This document shows, piece after piece, positions 27,816 through 35,696 of a DNA stretch of 64,000 nucleotides. The position numbers and the translations under genes were made by a program. The notes under the pieces are model-generated. The model saw nothing but the letters and a program-made list of their open reading frames with translations, ran no database searches and had not been told where the DNA came from. The stretch lies in the NCBI GenBank assembly GCA_963847985.1, contig CAWKBS010000002.1:62001-126000 (forward strand), in the 5' to 3' direction. The DNA is from JAIBJN01 sp963847985 (GTDB lineage: Bacteria > Actinomycetota > Thermoleophilia > Gaiellales > Gaiellaceae). Numbering within the stretch: the stretch's first letter is position 1; every line of letters starts with the position of its first letter.

Positions 27816-30686
27816 GTGACCGTCTCGGCTCCGCCTGCGCCGACCAGGCCGCCGCGCCTCGTCCTGCGCTTCGCCATTTACAGCGCAATCACGCTCGCCC
27901 TGGCGTGGGTCGCAATCTTCTGGGTGGTCCGGCACGAGGCCGAGGAGCGCGGCCGACAGCAGGTCGCCGAGCACGCCGTCGAGGCGGCCGCCCGGATTGC
28001 CCCGTCGCTGACGGACGCCGACTTCGCGGGCCCGGCTCCTCCCGCCCGTCAGGCCGAGCTCGACGCTCTCTTCGAGCGCGAGCTCGTCGGAGACCTGCTT
28101 CGAATGAAGCTCCTGGCCCCCACCGGCGTTGTCGCCTACTCGACCGATCCCGCTCAGATCGGCGAACAGGCCGAGGATCCCGCCGACCTGCAGGAGGCCC
28201 TCGCGGGGCGCACCGTGCAGGAGGTCAGCTCGCTGGCCGACGGGGGAGACTCGCCCGTCACGGAGGATGCCGAGGTCTTCGAGTCCTACGTCCCCGTCTT
28301 CGTCGATAACTCCGGGCGGCCGACCGGTGTCCTCGAGGTCTACGAGGCCTACGCACCCGTGGCCGCCGACGTCCAGGAGACGATCACCCCGATCGGCGTC
28401 GCCCTAGCGTTGGCGCTCATCCTCCTCTACGTGGCGCTCTTCCCGATCCTGCGCCAGGTGACCCGGGCTCTGGACGCACGGCACAAGGGCCTGGAAGACC
28501 ACGCGTCCGCCTTGACCCAGGCCCTCGCGGAGCGAGACAAGGCCGAGGTCCGCGTGAGCCAGGCCGAGCGCAACTACCGCAGCCTCGTGGAGCAGCTCCC
28601 CCTGGTCATGTACATCAACCGGCTGGACGAGACGAGCTCGTGCGTCTACATGAGCCCGCAGATCGAGGACCTCGTCGGCTACACGCCGCTCGAGTGCATG
28701 AGCGACCCCGAGTTCTTCGTGAAGATCCTCCACCCCGACGACCGCGAGCGCACGCGGGCCGCGCACCTCCGTGCCTACGAGACCGGCGAGTCCTTCTCGA
28801 TCAAGTACCGGATCCTCGCCAAGGACGGCAGGGCAGTCTGGGTCCACGACGAGATCACGATCGCGAAGGACGCGGCCGGCCGGCCGATGCACGCCCAGGG
28901 ATTCATCGTTGACGTCACGCCGCAGGTCGCCTCGCAGGACGAACGGGAGCGCCGGAGCGCCGAGCTCCGCGCGCTGCACGAGACTGCGCTCCTCCTGATC
29001 GACGAGCTCGACCAGCAGAAGCTCCTCGAGCGGATCGCCGTGCAGGCGGGCGAACTGCTCGGAACGGAGCACACCTATGTCTACCTGCGCGAGGACGACG
29101 AGCTGCAAGTGGCCGTCGGGACCGGATCGTTCACCGACAGCGTCGGGGGGCGCATGGGCAAAGGCGAGGGCCTCGCCGGCCGCGTCTGGGAGCTGGCTCA
29201 GCCGCTGACGATCGAGGACTACTCGACCTGGGAGGGGCGGCTCGCCCGCTTCGCCGACGACGACATTCACGCCGTCGTGGGCGTTCCACTCCGTTCCCGA
29301 ACCGAGGTGGTCGGCGTGCTCGGGCTCGCCCACCATGACCCGGACAAGACCTTCGGCCAGCCCGAGATCGAGCTTCTCCTGCGCTTCGCGCACCTCGCGT
29401 CGCTGGCCCTCGAGAGCGCACGCCTCTACGCCGCGGCGCGGGACGAGCTGCAGGAGCGCCGGCGCGCGGAGGCTGCACTGAGCGAGGCGGAGATCCGCTA
29501 CCGGACGCTGGTCGAGCACCTGCCGCTGGTGACGTACATCAGCCCGGCCGACACGTCGGTCGGAAACGTCTACGTCAGCCCGCAGGTCGAGGCACTCCTC
29601 GGCTACCCGGCCGCCGCCTGGATCGAGAACCCCAACCTGCTGAACGAGACCGTCCATCCGGACGACATCGAGCAGGTTCTCGCGGACGCCGAGCGCCTGC
29701 GCCAGACGGGCGAGGCCCTCCGGTCGGAGTACCGCTATCTCAAGGCCGACGGGACCGTCGTCTGGGTGCTGGACGAGACCATCCTCGTCCGGGACGAGCA
29801 GGGAACGCCGCTCTGGGTCCAGGGCTTCCTCGTCGACATCACCGAGAGCAAGCTCGCCGAGGAGACCCAGGCCCGCCTGACAGCGGCCGAGAAGGATGCG
29901 CGCGCACTGGCAGAGGCTGCGCAGCGCGACCTCGCCGCTCAGAACGAGCGGCTGCGCGAGCTCGACCGGCTCAAGGACGAGTTCATCGCGCTCGTCTCGC
30001 ACGAACTCCGCACCCCGCTGACCTCCATCCGCGGGTACACCGAGCTCTTGCTCGACGGCGAGGCCGGCGAGCTGACCGACGACCAGCGCCAGTTCCTGGG
30101 GGTCGTCGAGCGGAACTCGCAGCGGCTCCTCCACCTGGTCGGCGACCTGCTCTTCCTCGCCCAGGTCGAAGCGGGCAAGCTCGTCCTCGAGGTCGACGCT
30201 CTCGACCTCGCCGCCGTCGCCTCCGAGAGCGTCGAGACGGCGCGGCCCCAGGCCGAGGCCAAGGGGATCACGCTGACGCTCGCCACCGGACCGGTGCCGC
30301 CCATCGCAGGCGACCAGGCCCGCCTCGCGCAGCTCCTCGACAACCTCGTGTCCAACGCCGTCAAGTTCACGCGGCAGGGCGGCCGCGTCGACATCCGCGT
30401 CCGCGTGGTGGAGAACCAGGCCGTCCTCGAGGTGCGCGACAGCGGCATGGGCATCCCTGCCGGCGAGCAGGAGTTCCTGTTCGAGCGTTTCTTCCGCACG
30501 ACCACCGCGACCGAGCAGGCGATCCAGGGCACCGGGCTTGGGCTCGCGATCTCGAAGGCGATCGTCGAGGCCCACTCCGGCCGGATCACGGTCGCGAGCG
30601 AGGAGGGCTCCGGGACGACCTTCCGCGTGGCCCTCCCGCTGCACAGCCAGGCGGAGGTGCACGAACGGACGGAGGTGGCGTCGTGA
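27816..30686 (+). CDS. membrane sensor histidine kinase with PAS-GAF-PAS domains
   Basis: A 956-residue kinase with a transmembrane helix at about 12-36, an extracytoplasmic sensor of ~150 residues, and a second helix at about 189-211. Inside the cell it has a PAS domain (about 250-365), a GAF domain (about 380-530), a second PAS (about 550-670), a HisKA domain with His729 in L-V-S-H-E-L-R-T-P-L, and an HATPase domain with N-L-V-S-N-A-V-K-F and G-T-G-L-G-L-A-I. The signal is unknown. GTG 27816 is the likeliest start, and GTG 27768 is an alternative. Its 3' end overlaps the response regulator gene, its probable partner. Confidence 0.9.
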   Translation: MTVSAPPAPTRPPRLVLRFAIYSAITLALAWVAIFWVVRHEAEERGRQQVAEHAVEAAARIAPSLTDADFAGPAPPARQAELDALFERELVGDLLRMKLLAPTGVVAYSTDPAQIGEQAEDPADLQEALAGRTVQEVSSLADGGDSPVTEDAEVFESYVPVFVDNSGRPTGVLEVYEAYAPVAADVQETITPIGVALALALILLYVALFPILRQVTRALDARHKGLEDHASALTQALAERDKAEVRVSQAERNYRSLVEQLPLVMYINRLDETSSCVYMSPQIEDLVGYTPLECMSDPEFFVKILHPDDRERTRAAHLRAYETGESFSIKYRILAKDGRAVWVHDEITIAKDAAGRPMHAQGFIVDVTPQVASQDERERRSAELRALHETALLLIDELDQQKLLERIAVQAGELLGTEHTYVYLREDDELQVAVGTGSFTDSVGGRMGKGEGLAGRVWELAQPLTIEDYSTWEGRLARFADDDIHAVVGVPLRSRTEVVGVLGLAHHDPDKTFGQPEIELLLRFAHLASLALESARLYAAARDELQERRRAEAALSEAEIRYRTLVEHLPLVTYISPADTSVGNVYVSPQVEALLGYPAAAWIENPNLLNETVHPDDIEQVLADAERLRQTGEALRSEYRYLKADGTVVWVLDETILVRDEQGTPLWVQGFLVDITESKLAEETQARLTAAEKDARALAEAAQRDLAAQNERLRELDRLKDEFIALVSHELRTPLTSIRGYTELLLDGEAGELTDDQRQFLGVVERNSQRLLHLVGDLLFLAQVEAGKLVLEVDALDLAAVASESVETARPQAEAKGITLTLATGPVPPIAGDQARLAQLLDNLVSNAVKFTRQGGRVDIRVRVVENQAVLEVRDSGMGIPAGEQEFLFERFFRTTTATEQAIQGTGLGLAISKAIVEAHSGRITVASEEGSGTTFRVALPLHSQAEVHERTEVAS

Positions 30687-31159
30687 GCGACCCCACCAAC
30701 CTGCGGCCCCTCGTCCTCGTCGCAGACGACGACCCGGACATCCTCGCGCTCGTCGGCTTCCGGCTCGAGCGCGACGGCTACGAGGTGCTCTCGGCTCCGG
30801 ACGGCGAGACCGCCCTCGAGCTCGCGCTCGCGCGGGCGCCGGACCTCGCTCTCCTCGACGTCATGATGCCGCGGCTCGACGGCTACGAGGTGACGCGGCG
30901 GCTGCGGGAGCACGGGCCCACGACGACGATCCCAATCATCCTCCTCACGGCCCGGGTGCAGGAGTCCGACGTCGCCATGGGGCTCGAGGCCGGGGCCGAC
31001 GACTTCGTGACCAAGCCGTTCAGCCCGCAGGCGCTCGGCGAGCGCGTTCAGGCAGCGCTGGGGCCCGGCCGAAAGGCGGCCGCGGTGGATGACACGCGAC
31101 ACGCCGCGCGAGACAAGGACGCAGGGAGCGTCGATACGGAGTCGTATCGGCGCGACTGA
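30683..31159 (+). CDS. stand-alone response regulator receiver protein
   Basis: A 158-residue receiver protein without DNA-binding domain. It has the acidic triad D15-D17, phospho-acceptor Asp59 in L-L-D-V-M-M-P, L-T-A-R and K-P-F. GTG 30683 overlaps the kinase TGA, so the two form a pair. The last ~20 residues (from R-D-K-D-A-G-S) and the stop codon are encoded inside the hairpin element 31090-31191. The element therefore either landed on the gene end or was recruited as its tail. The output partner is not visible. Confidence 0.9.
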   Translation: MSDPTNLRPLVLVADDDPDILALVGFRLERDGYEVLSAPDGETALELALARAPDLALLDVMMPRLDGYEVTRRLREHGPTTTIPIILLTARVQESDVAMGLEAGADDFVTKPFSPQALGERVQAALGPGRKAAAVDDTRHAARDKDAGSVDTESYRRD

Positions 31160-31191
31160 GGACGCCGGCTCGCGCTGCGTGGCGCCTGTCA
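31090..31191 (+). repeat. giant-hairpin element, copy B
   Basis: Arms 31090-31112 and 31169-31191 are complementary at 20 of 23 positions. Between them lies the family motif ACAAGGACGCAGGGAGCG, a perfect 7-bp stem CGATACG/CGTATCG with loop GAGT (31132-31149), then GCGCGACTGAGGACGCCG. Compared with copies C and D the small stem has changed on both sides together. The element overlaps the end and stop codon of the receiver gene. Confidence 0.75.
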
Positions 31192-31221
31192 GGCGCCCTG
31201 GTTCATCTTTCGGGCGGGCCC

Positions 31222-31908
31222 CTAGGGGCGATAGCGGTAGCCGAAGCCCCGCACGGTTTCGATCACCGACGGGTCGACCCCCGCGCCCTCGAGCTTCCGG
31301 CGCAGGTAGCCGACGTAGAGCTTCACCTGGTCCCGCGAGGCCGAGAACGAATCGCCCCAGACCTGCTCGAGGACCTGGTCGTGCGAGAGGAGCTGGCCGG
31401 GATGTCGCACGAAGGCCGCGAGCAGGCGGAACTCGAGCGGGGTGAGCGCGACCTCCTCGCCGTTCACCGAGACGCTGCGCTCGGCGAAGTCAACCTGGAG
31501 CACCTCGTCGGCGTACGTCTCCTGAGCCTCCTCGCGGGGCCCGGCGCGCCGGAGCATCGCTTCGATCCTGGCGAGCAGCTCCTGGCGGCCGAACGGTTTG
31601 GTGATGTAGTCGTCCGCGCCCGCCTTCAGCCCGCGCACCTTCTCGAGCTCGGCGGCCCGCGCGGTCAGCATCGCCACCGGCACGTCCGACAGGTCACGGA
31701 TGCGCTCGAGCGTCTGCCAGCCGTCGAGCTCCGGCATCGAGACGTCGAGGAGCACGACGTCGGGCGGGGTGGCGTAGAGCGCCCGCAGCGCCTCCTTCCC
31801 GTTCGAGGCTTCGCTGACGCCGTAGCCCTGCCGCTCGAGCAGCTCTTTGACCAGTCCGCGGATGTCGGGATCGTCGTCGACGACGAGAACGTGGGCGCGG
31901 TTGTTCAT
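31222..31908 (-). CDS. OmpR-family response regulator
   Basis: A 228-residue DNA-binding regulator. The receiver domain has D11-D13, phospho-acceptor Asp55 in V-L-L-D-V-S-M-P, L-T-A-R and T-K-P-F. The C-terminal winged helix (about 130-228) has L-T-P-L-E-F-R-L-L, V-W-G-D and the final R-G-F-G-Y-R-Y-R-P. It is convergent with the receiver gene at 30683 and may serve the kinase at 27816 or an unlinked one. ATG 31908 faces the pseudo-receiver gene at 31967, so the 58-bp gap holds divergent promoters. Confidence 0.92.
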   Translation of the reverse strand: MNNRAHVLVVDDDPDIRGLVKELLERQGYGVSEASNGKEALRALYATPPDVVLLDVSMPELDGWQTLERIRDLSDVPVAMLTARAAELEKVRGLKAGADDYITKPFGRQELLARIEAMLRRAGPREEAQETYADEVLQVDFAERSVSVNGEEVALTPLEFRLLAAFVRHPGQLLSHDQVLEQVWGDSFSASRDQVKLYVGYLRRKLEGAGVDPSVIETVRGFGYRYRP

Positions 31909-31966
31909 ACCGGTTCCTTACCAGATCCCGCCGTGATCCGCGCAGTCGAGACCGATGGTGAAAGTC

Positions 31967-32329
31967 ATGAGGATCCTTGTAGTCGAGCCGCATACCGAGG
32001 TCCGCGCGCTGCTCGGACACGTCGTCGAGCGGCTCGGTCACGAGGCAGTCTTCCCTTCGGGACGCTGCTGTGAGGTCCTCCCGAGCATGGACTTCGACGT
32101 GCTCCTCGTCGAGCCGGCCGACCCCTCGGCCCGTCGGCTCGCGGAGAAGCTGCTCCGCCAGAGACGGGAGCTGCCGATCGTCTGCGCCAGCATCTATCCC
32201 GATTCCGAGCAGAACCGCGCGCTGCGGCCCTTCGCTTACCTGATCAAGCCGTTCGGACTGGGCGAGCTCGAGCGCGCGCTCTGCGCCGCCGTCGAGAGTG
32301 TCTCCGCGCCGGCCGAGCTGGCGTCCTGA
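31967..32329 (+). CDS. pseudo-receiver domain protein
   Basis: A 120-residue protein with a CheY-like fold pattern but altered catalytic sites. The N-terminal acidic pocket reads V-V-E-P-H-T rather than D-D, and the phospho-acceptor position reads L-L-V-E-P-A-D with Glu or Pro in place of Asp. The late Lys (L-I-K-P-F-G) is kept. It is probably not phosphorylated and may act as a constitutively shaped binding partner. ATG 31967 is preferred because GGTGA lies 5 bases upstream; ATG 31955 adds four residues. A strong hairpin follows at 32338-32372. Confidence 0.75.
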   Translation: MRILVVEPHTEVRALLGHVVERLGHEAVFPSGRCCEVLPSMDFDVLLVEPADPSARRLAEKLLRQRRELPIVCASIYPDSEQNRALRPFAYLIKPFGLGELERALCAAVESVSAPAELAS

Positions 32330-32337
32330 CTCTTTAA

Positions 32338-32372
32338 CGACCACGAGCTGCTCAGAAAGCAGCTCGCGGTCG
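32338..32372. terminator. bidirectional hairpin terminator
   Basis: CGACC-A-CGAGCTGCT and AGCAGCTCG-C-GGTCG form a 14-bp stem with one mismatch around a 5-base loop. It lies between the convergent pseudo-receiver and glnA genes. No long T-run follows on either side, so it may be Rho-assisted. The rest of the 114-bp gap shows nothing else. Confidence 0.6.
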
Positions 32373-32443
32373 GCCGTCAGTCAGTCCCCCGCTTCAAGGA
32401 GAAGCGGCGACACCGAGATCATCTTACGCCTCCGAGCCGGTCT

Positions 32444-33796
32444 CTACAAGACCGGCAGGTACTTCTCCAGCTCCCAGGGCGTGAGCTGGACGCGGTACTC
32501 GTCCCACTCCCTCCGCTTCAGGGTCACGTAGGCGTCGAAGATGTGGTCGCCGAGCGCGCGGCGGACGAGATCCGAGCCCGCCAGCTCCTCGATCGCCTCG
32601 CCCAGGGACTCCGGCAGCGCCACGATCCCGCGCTCCTTCCGCTCGTCTGCGGAGAGCTTGTAGAGGTTCTTCTCCATCGGCGGTGGCAGCTCGTAGCCCT
32701 GCTCGATGCCCTCGAGCCCGGCGTGGAGGAGCGCCGCGAAGGTCAGGTACGGGTTGCAGGCGGGGTCGGGACAGCGGATCTCGGCGCGTGTCGCCTGCTC
32801 GTTCCCGGGCTTGTAGAGCGGGATGCGGATGAGCGCCGAGCGGTTCCGCCGCGACCAGGCCGCGTACACGGGCGCCTCGTAGCCCGGCACGAGCCGCTTG
32901 TAGGAGTTCACCCACTGAGCGAAGATCGCCGAGATCTCGCGGGCGTGCCGGAGCTGCCCGGCGATGAAGCCCTTGCCGACGTCCGAGAGGCTCCACTCGT
33001 CGTCGGCGTCGAAGAAGGCGTTCTTGCCGCCCGCGAAGAGCGACTGGTGGGTGTGCATCCCCGAGCCGTTCTCCCCGAAGATCGGCTTCGGCATGAACGT
33101 CGCGTGGTAGCCGGCCTTCTTGGCGACCTCCTTGACGACGAGCCGGTACGTGATCGTGTGGTCGGCCATGGCGAGCGCGTCAGCGAACTGCATGTCGATC
33201 TCGTGCTGGGACGGGCCGACCTCGTGATGGACGTACTCGATGGGAATCCCCATCGCCTCGAGCGCGCCGACCGTGTCGTGGCGCAGGTCGCTGGCGGCGT
33301 CCATGGTCGTCATGGCGAAGTAGCCGCCCTCGTCGAGGGTCTCCGTCCCCGAGTCGTCCTTGAAGAGGAAGTACTCGAGCTCCGGGCCGACGTTGAAGGT
33401 GTCGAAGCCCATCCCCTCCATGCGCTCGAGCGCGAGGCGCAGGACGTGGCGCGGGTCGCCGGCGTAGGGCTGGCCGTCGGGGGTGACGATGTCGCAGATC
33501 ATCCGCCCGACCTTGTAGCTCCCCTCGGGCATGAGCTGGAACGTCGCGGGATCGGGGATGGCGACCATGTCCGACTCTTCGATCGCGTTGAAGCCCGTGA
33601 TCGACGAGCCGTCGAAGCCCATCCCGTCGTCAAGCGCGCCCTCGAGCTCCTGGAGCGTGACCGCGAAGCTCTTCAGGTGCCCCTCGATGTCCGTGAACCA
33701 GAGGTGGACGAACTCGACCTTCTCGTCCGCGACCCGCCCGAGCACCTCCTTGCGCGCCGCCGGATCGCTCGTCGCCCTCCCGTTGCCCTCCGCCAT
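32444..33796 (-). CDS. glnA: glutamine synthetase type I (alpha-like)
   Basis: A 450-residue enzyme that makes glutamine from glutamate, ammonia and ATP. It has M-G-F-D-G-S-S-I-T-G-F, E-Y-F-L-F, H-H-E-V-G-P-S-Q-H-E-I-D, M-P-K-P-I-F-G-E-N-G-S-G-M-H-T-H and R-L-V-P-G-Y-E-A-P-V-Y. The length near 445 suggests the GSI-alpha class of Firmicutes-like enzymes. It has N-L-Y-K-L-S in the region that carries the adenylylated Tyr of GSI-beta. ATG 33796 follows AGAGGAGG. The leader contains two overlapping hairpins, and the second glutamine synthetase gene is divergent. Confidence 0.96.
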   Translation of the reverse strand: MAEGNGRATSDPAARKEVLGRVADEKVEFVHLWFTDIEGHLKSFAVTLQELEGALDDGMGFDGSSITGFNAIEESDMVAIPDPATFQLMPEGSYKVGRMICDIVTPDGQPYAGDPRHVLRLALERMEGMGFDTFNVGPELEYFLFKDDSGTETLDEGGYFAMTTMDAASDLRHDTVGALEAMGIPIEYVHHEVGPSQHEIDMQFADALAMADHTITYRLVVKEVAKKAGYHATFMPKPIFGENGSGMHTHQSLFAGGKNAFFDADDEWSLSDVGKGFIAGQLRHAREISAIFAQWVNSYKRLVPGYEAPVYAAWSRRNRSALIRIPLYKPGNEQATRAEIRCPDPACNPYLTFAALLHAGLEGIEQGYELPPPMEKNLYKLSADERKERGIVALPESLGEAIEELAGSDLVRRALGDHIFDAYVTLKRREWDEYRVQLTPWELEKYLPVL

Positions 33797-33823
33797 GCTC
33801 CAACCTCCTCTTTAACGCAAGCA

Positions 33824-33860
33824 GCCCCGGGCCGCTGTCGGCCCGAGGCCTCGTCGCCTC
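33824..33860 (-). promoter_or_regulatory. overlapping hairpins in the leader of the minus-strand glnA
   Basis: In transcript order, GAGGC-GACGAG-GCCTC (33860-33845) is a 5-bp stem with a hexanucleotide loop. Its 3' arm overlaps the 5' arm of an 11-bp stem, GCCTCGGGCCG/CGGCCCGGGGC with tetraloop ACAG (33849-33824). The two cannot form together. The second has no T-run, so it could act on translation or as a pause site. The same layout occurs in the other glnA leader. Confidence 0.5.
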
Positions 33861-33874
33861 GAATGACAGGCGGA

Positions 33875-33908
33875 ATTCTATACGAGACTCAGGCCTCGAT
33901 CCGGTCAA
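33875..33908 (-). promoter_or_regulatory. possible promoter of the minus-strand glnA
   Basis: On the minus strand TTGACC (33908-33903) and TATAGAAT (33882-33875) resemble -35 and -10 boxes. The spacing of 20 is longer than usual, so the -10 box is the firmer part. The transcript would include both leader hairpins. Nothing gene-like is seen between 33909 and 34037. Confidence 0.35.
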
Positions 33909-34037
33909 TCCTGATCGCTCGACCATAGAGCAGAAGCGCCGGAGTCAGCGCAAGCGCGCCGGCCGCGACCCCCTGGCAGAGGAGCCAGATGCGGTGCGGG
34001 TCGAGACAGCGCATGAGCGCGAGTCATGACGCCGGGC

Positions 34038-34067
34038 TTGAGGTCCGTCCAGGTTTCTCGCTAAGGT
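34038..34067 (+). promoter_or_regulatory. possible promoter of the plus-strand glnA
   Basis: TTGAGG (34038-34043) and TAAGGT (34062-34067) are separated by 18 bases and resemble -35 and -10 boxes. Transcription would begin near 34075, giving a leader of about 87 nt that holds the attenuator. Confidence 0.4.
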
Positions 34068-34075
34068 GATGAGTG

Positions 34076-34141
34076 GCGTCGACGGTGGCGCCGACGCAGG
34101 CGATGCAGCCTCAGAGGTCGAGAGACCGCTGGGGCTTTTTT
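34076..34141 (+). terminator. attenuator-like leader of the plus-strand glnA
   Basis: Three hairpins follow one another. GCGTCG/CGACGC (34076-34097) comes first. AGGC-GATGCA-GCCT (34098-34111) has a hexanucleotide loop. Last is a strong intrinsic terminator: AGCCTCAG, GGTC-GAGA-GACC and CTGGGGCT (34107-34136) followed by six T (34136-34141). The hexaloop stem shares bases with the 5' arm of the terminator, so the two exclude each other. This is the architecture of conditional antitermination upstream of the glnA start. Confidence 0.7.
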
Positions 34142-34161
34142 CGTGGACCGAAGGAGGGGCA

Positions 34162-35604
34162 ATGCAGGAAATCGAGACAAGGGCGTACCTGGCGAACGGC
34201 ACGCAGCCGGAGGCCGAGGACACGGTCGCGTGGGCGTTCGAGCAGAAGACGCAGCTCGTCGACCTCAAGTTCTGCGACCTGCTGGGGAGCTGGCAGCACA
34301 TGACGCTGCCGATCAGCGCGTTCGGGACGTCGGCCTTCACCGAGGGGCTCGGCTTCGACGGCTCCTCCATCCGCGGCTGGCAGGGGATCGCCGAGAGCGA
34401 CCTTCTCCTGATGCCGGACCCGGGGAGCGCGATCCTCGATCCGTTCACGGCCAACCCGACGCTCTCGCTCCTCTGCGAGATCGCCGACCCGACGACGGGC
34501 GAGGCCTACGGACGCGACCCGCGTCGGATCGCCCGTCGGGCCGAGGCGTACCTGACGGAGACCGGGATCGCCGACACCGCGTACTTCGGGCCCGAGTGCG
34601 AGTTCTTCGTCTTCGACGAGGTCTCCTACGAGCTCTCGCCTCACCGGGCGCACTTCGCGGTCGACTCCGCCGAGGGCCACTGGAACTCGTCGGTTCCGGG
34701 GCTCGGCTACACCGTGCGCGAGAAGGGCGGCTACTTCCCGCCGGCCCCGCACGACACGCTCCACGACCTCCGCTCGGAGATCGTCCTGACGCTGGAGAGC
34801 CTCGGGATCCCCTGCGAGTTCCACCATCACGAGGTGGCCACGGCCGGCCAGTGCGAGGTCGACCTCCGCTACCAGCCGCTCACCCGCATGGCCGACCAGG
34901 TCATGACCTACAAGTACGTCGTTCGCAACGTCGCCCGGGCGGCGGGCAAGAGCGCGACCTTCATGCCGAAGCCGATCTTCGGCGACAACGGCTCGGGCAT
35001 GCACACGCACCAGTCCCTGTGGAAGGAGGGCACGCCGCTCTTCGCGGACAAGTCCGGCTACGCCGGGCTCTCGCAGCTCGCGCGCAGCTACCTCGCCGGG
35101 ATCATCATGCACGCGCCCGCCCTGCTGGCCTTCTGCGCGCCGACGACGAACTCGTACCGGCGGCTCGTGCCGGGCTACGAGGCCCCGGTGAACCTCGTCT
35201 ACTCGCAGCGGAACCGCTCGGCGGCGATCCGCATCCCGATGTACTCGGAGTCCGCGCCGGCCAAGCGACTCGAGTTCCGCTGCCCCGACCCGACCGCGAA
35301 CCCGTACCTCGCCTTCGCCGCCATGCTGATGGCGGGAGTCGACGGCGTGCAGAAGGGCCTCGACCCAGGCGAGCCGGCGGACTTCGACCTCTTCGAGGAG
35401 CGGCACGGCGACGTCGCGCAGGTCCCGGGCTCGCTCGCCGAGGCCCTGGACGCGCTCGAGCGCGACCACGAGTTCCTCCTCGCCGGCGACGTCTTCAGCG
35501 AGGAGCTGATCCGCACCTGGATCGGCTACAAGCGGGAGCAGGAGGTCGACGTCGTCGCCCTCAGGCCGCACCCGGCCGAGTTCGCGCTCTACTACGACGC
35601 CTGA
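34162..35604 (+). CDS. glnA: glutamine synthetase type I, second copy
   Basis: A 480-residue glutamine synthetase, longer than its neighbour. It shows L-G-F-D-G-S-S-I-R-G-W, P-E-C-E-F-F-V-F, H-H-H-E-V-A-T-A-G-Q-C-E-V-D and K-P-I-F-G-D-N-G-S-G-M-H-T-H-Q-S. The length fits GSI-beta. At the place of the adenylylation Tyr (N-L-Y-D-L in GSI-beta), however, it has F-D-L-F-E-E, so adenylylation control is probably absent. ATG 34162 follows AAGGAGGGGC. The leader attenuator suggests control at the RNA level instead. Confidence 0.95.
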   Translation: MQEIETRAYLANGTQPEAEDTVAWAFEQKTQLVDLKFCDLLGSWQHMTLPISAFGTSAFTEGLGFDGSSIRGWQGIAESDLLLMPDPGSAILDPFTANPTLSLLCEIADPTTGEAYGRDPRRIARRAEAYLTETGIADTAYFGPECEFFVFDEVSYELSPHRAHFAVDSAEGHWNSSVPGLGYTVREKGGYFPPAPHDTLHDLRSEIVLTLESLGIPCEFHHHEVATAGQCEVDLRYQPLTRMADQVMTYKYVVRNVARAAGKSATFMPKPIFGDNGSGMHTHQSLWKEGTPLFADKSGYAGLSQLARSYLAGIIMHAPALLAFCAPTTNSYRRLVPGYEAPVNLVYSQRNRSAAIRIPMYSESAPAKRLEFRCPDPTANPYLAFAAMLMAGVDGVQKGLDPGEPADFDLFEERHGDVAQVPGSLAEALDALERDHEFLLAGDVFSEELIRTWIGYKREQEVDVVALRPHPAEFALYYDA

Positions 35605-35605
35605 G

Positions 35606-35663
35606 CCTGTCCTTCGCGGCCATGCCCTGGGTCTGACCCCTGGGCATGGCCGCTCGGGACAGG
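35606..35663. terminator. long hairpin between convergent glnA and HNH genes
   Basis: CCTGTCC/GGACAGG and GCGGCCATGCCC/GGGCATGGCCGC form 19 paired bases, broken only by 3-base internal bulges, with a further small GGGT/ACCC stem at the tip. It starts right after the glnA stop. A second small stem GTCACG-AGAG-CGTGAC lies at 35669-35684. There is no T-run. It is likely a bidirectional terminator. Confidence 0.65.
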
Positions 35664-35696
35664 ATGTGTGTCACGAGAGCGTGACGGGCCCCGCGG

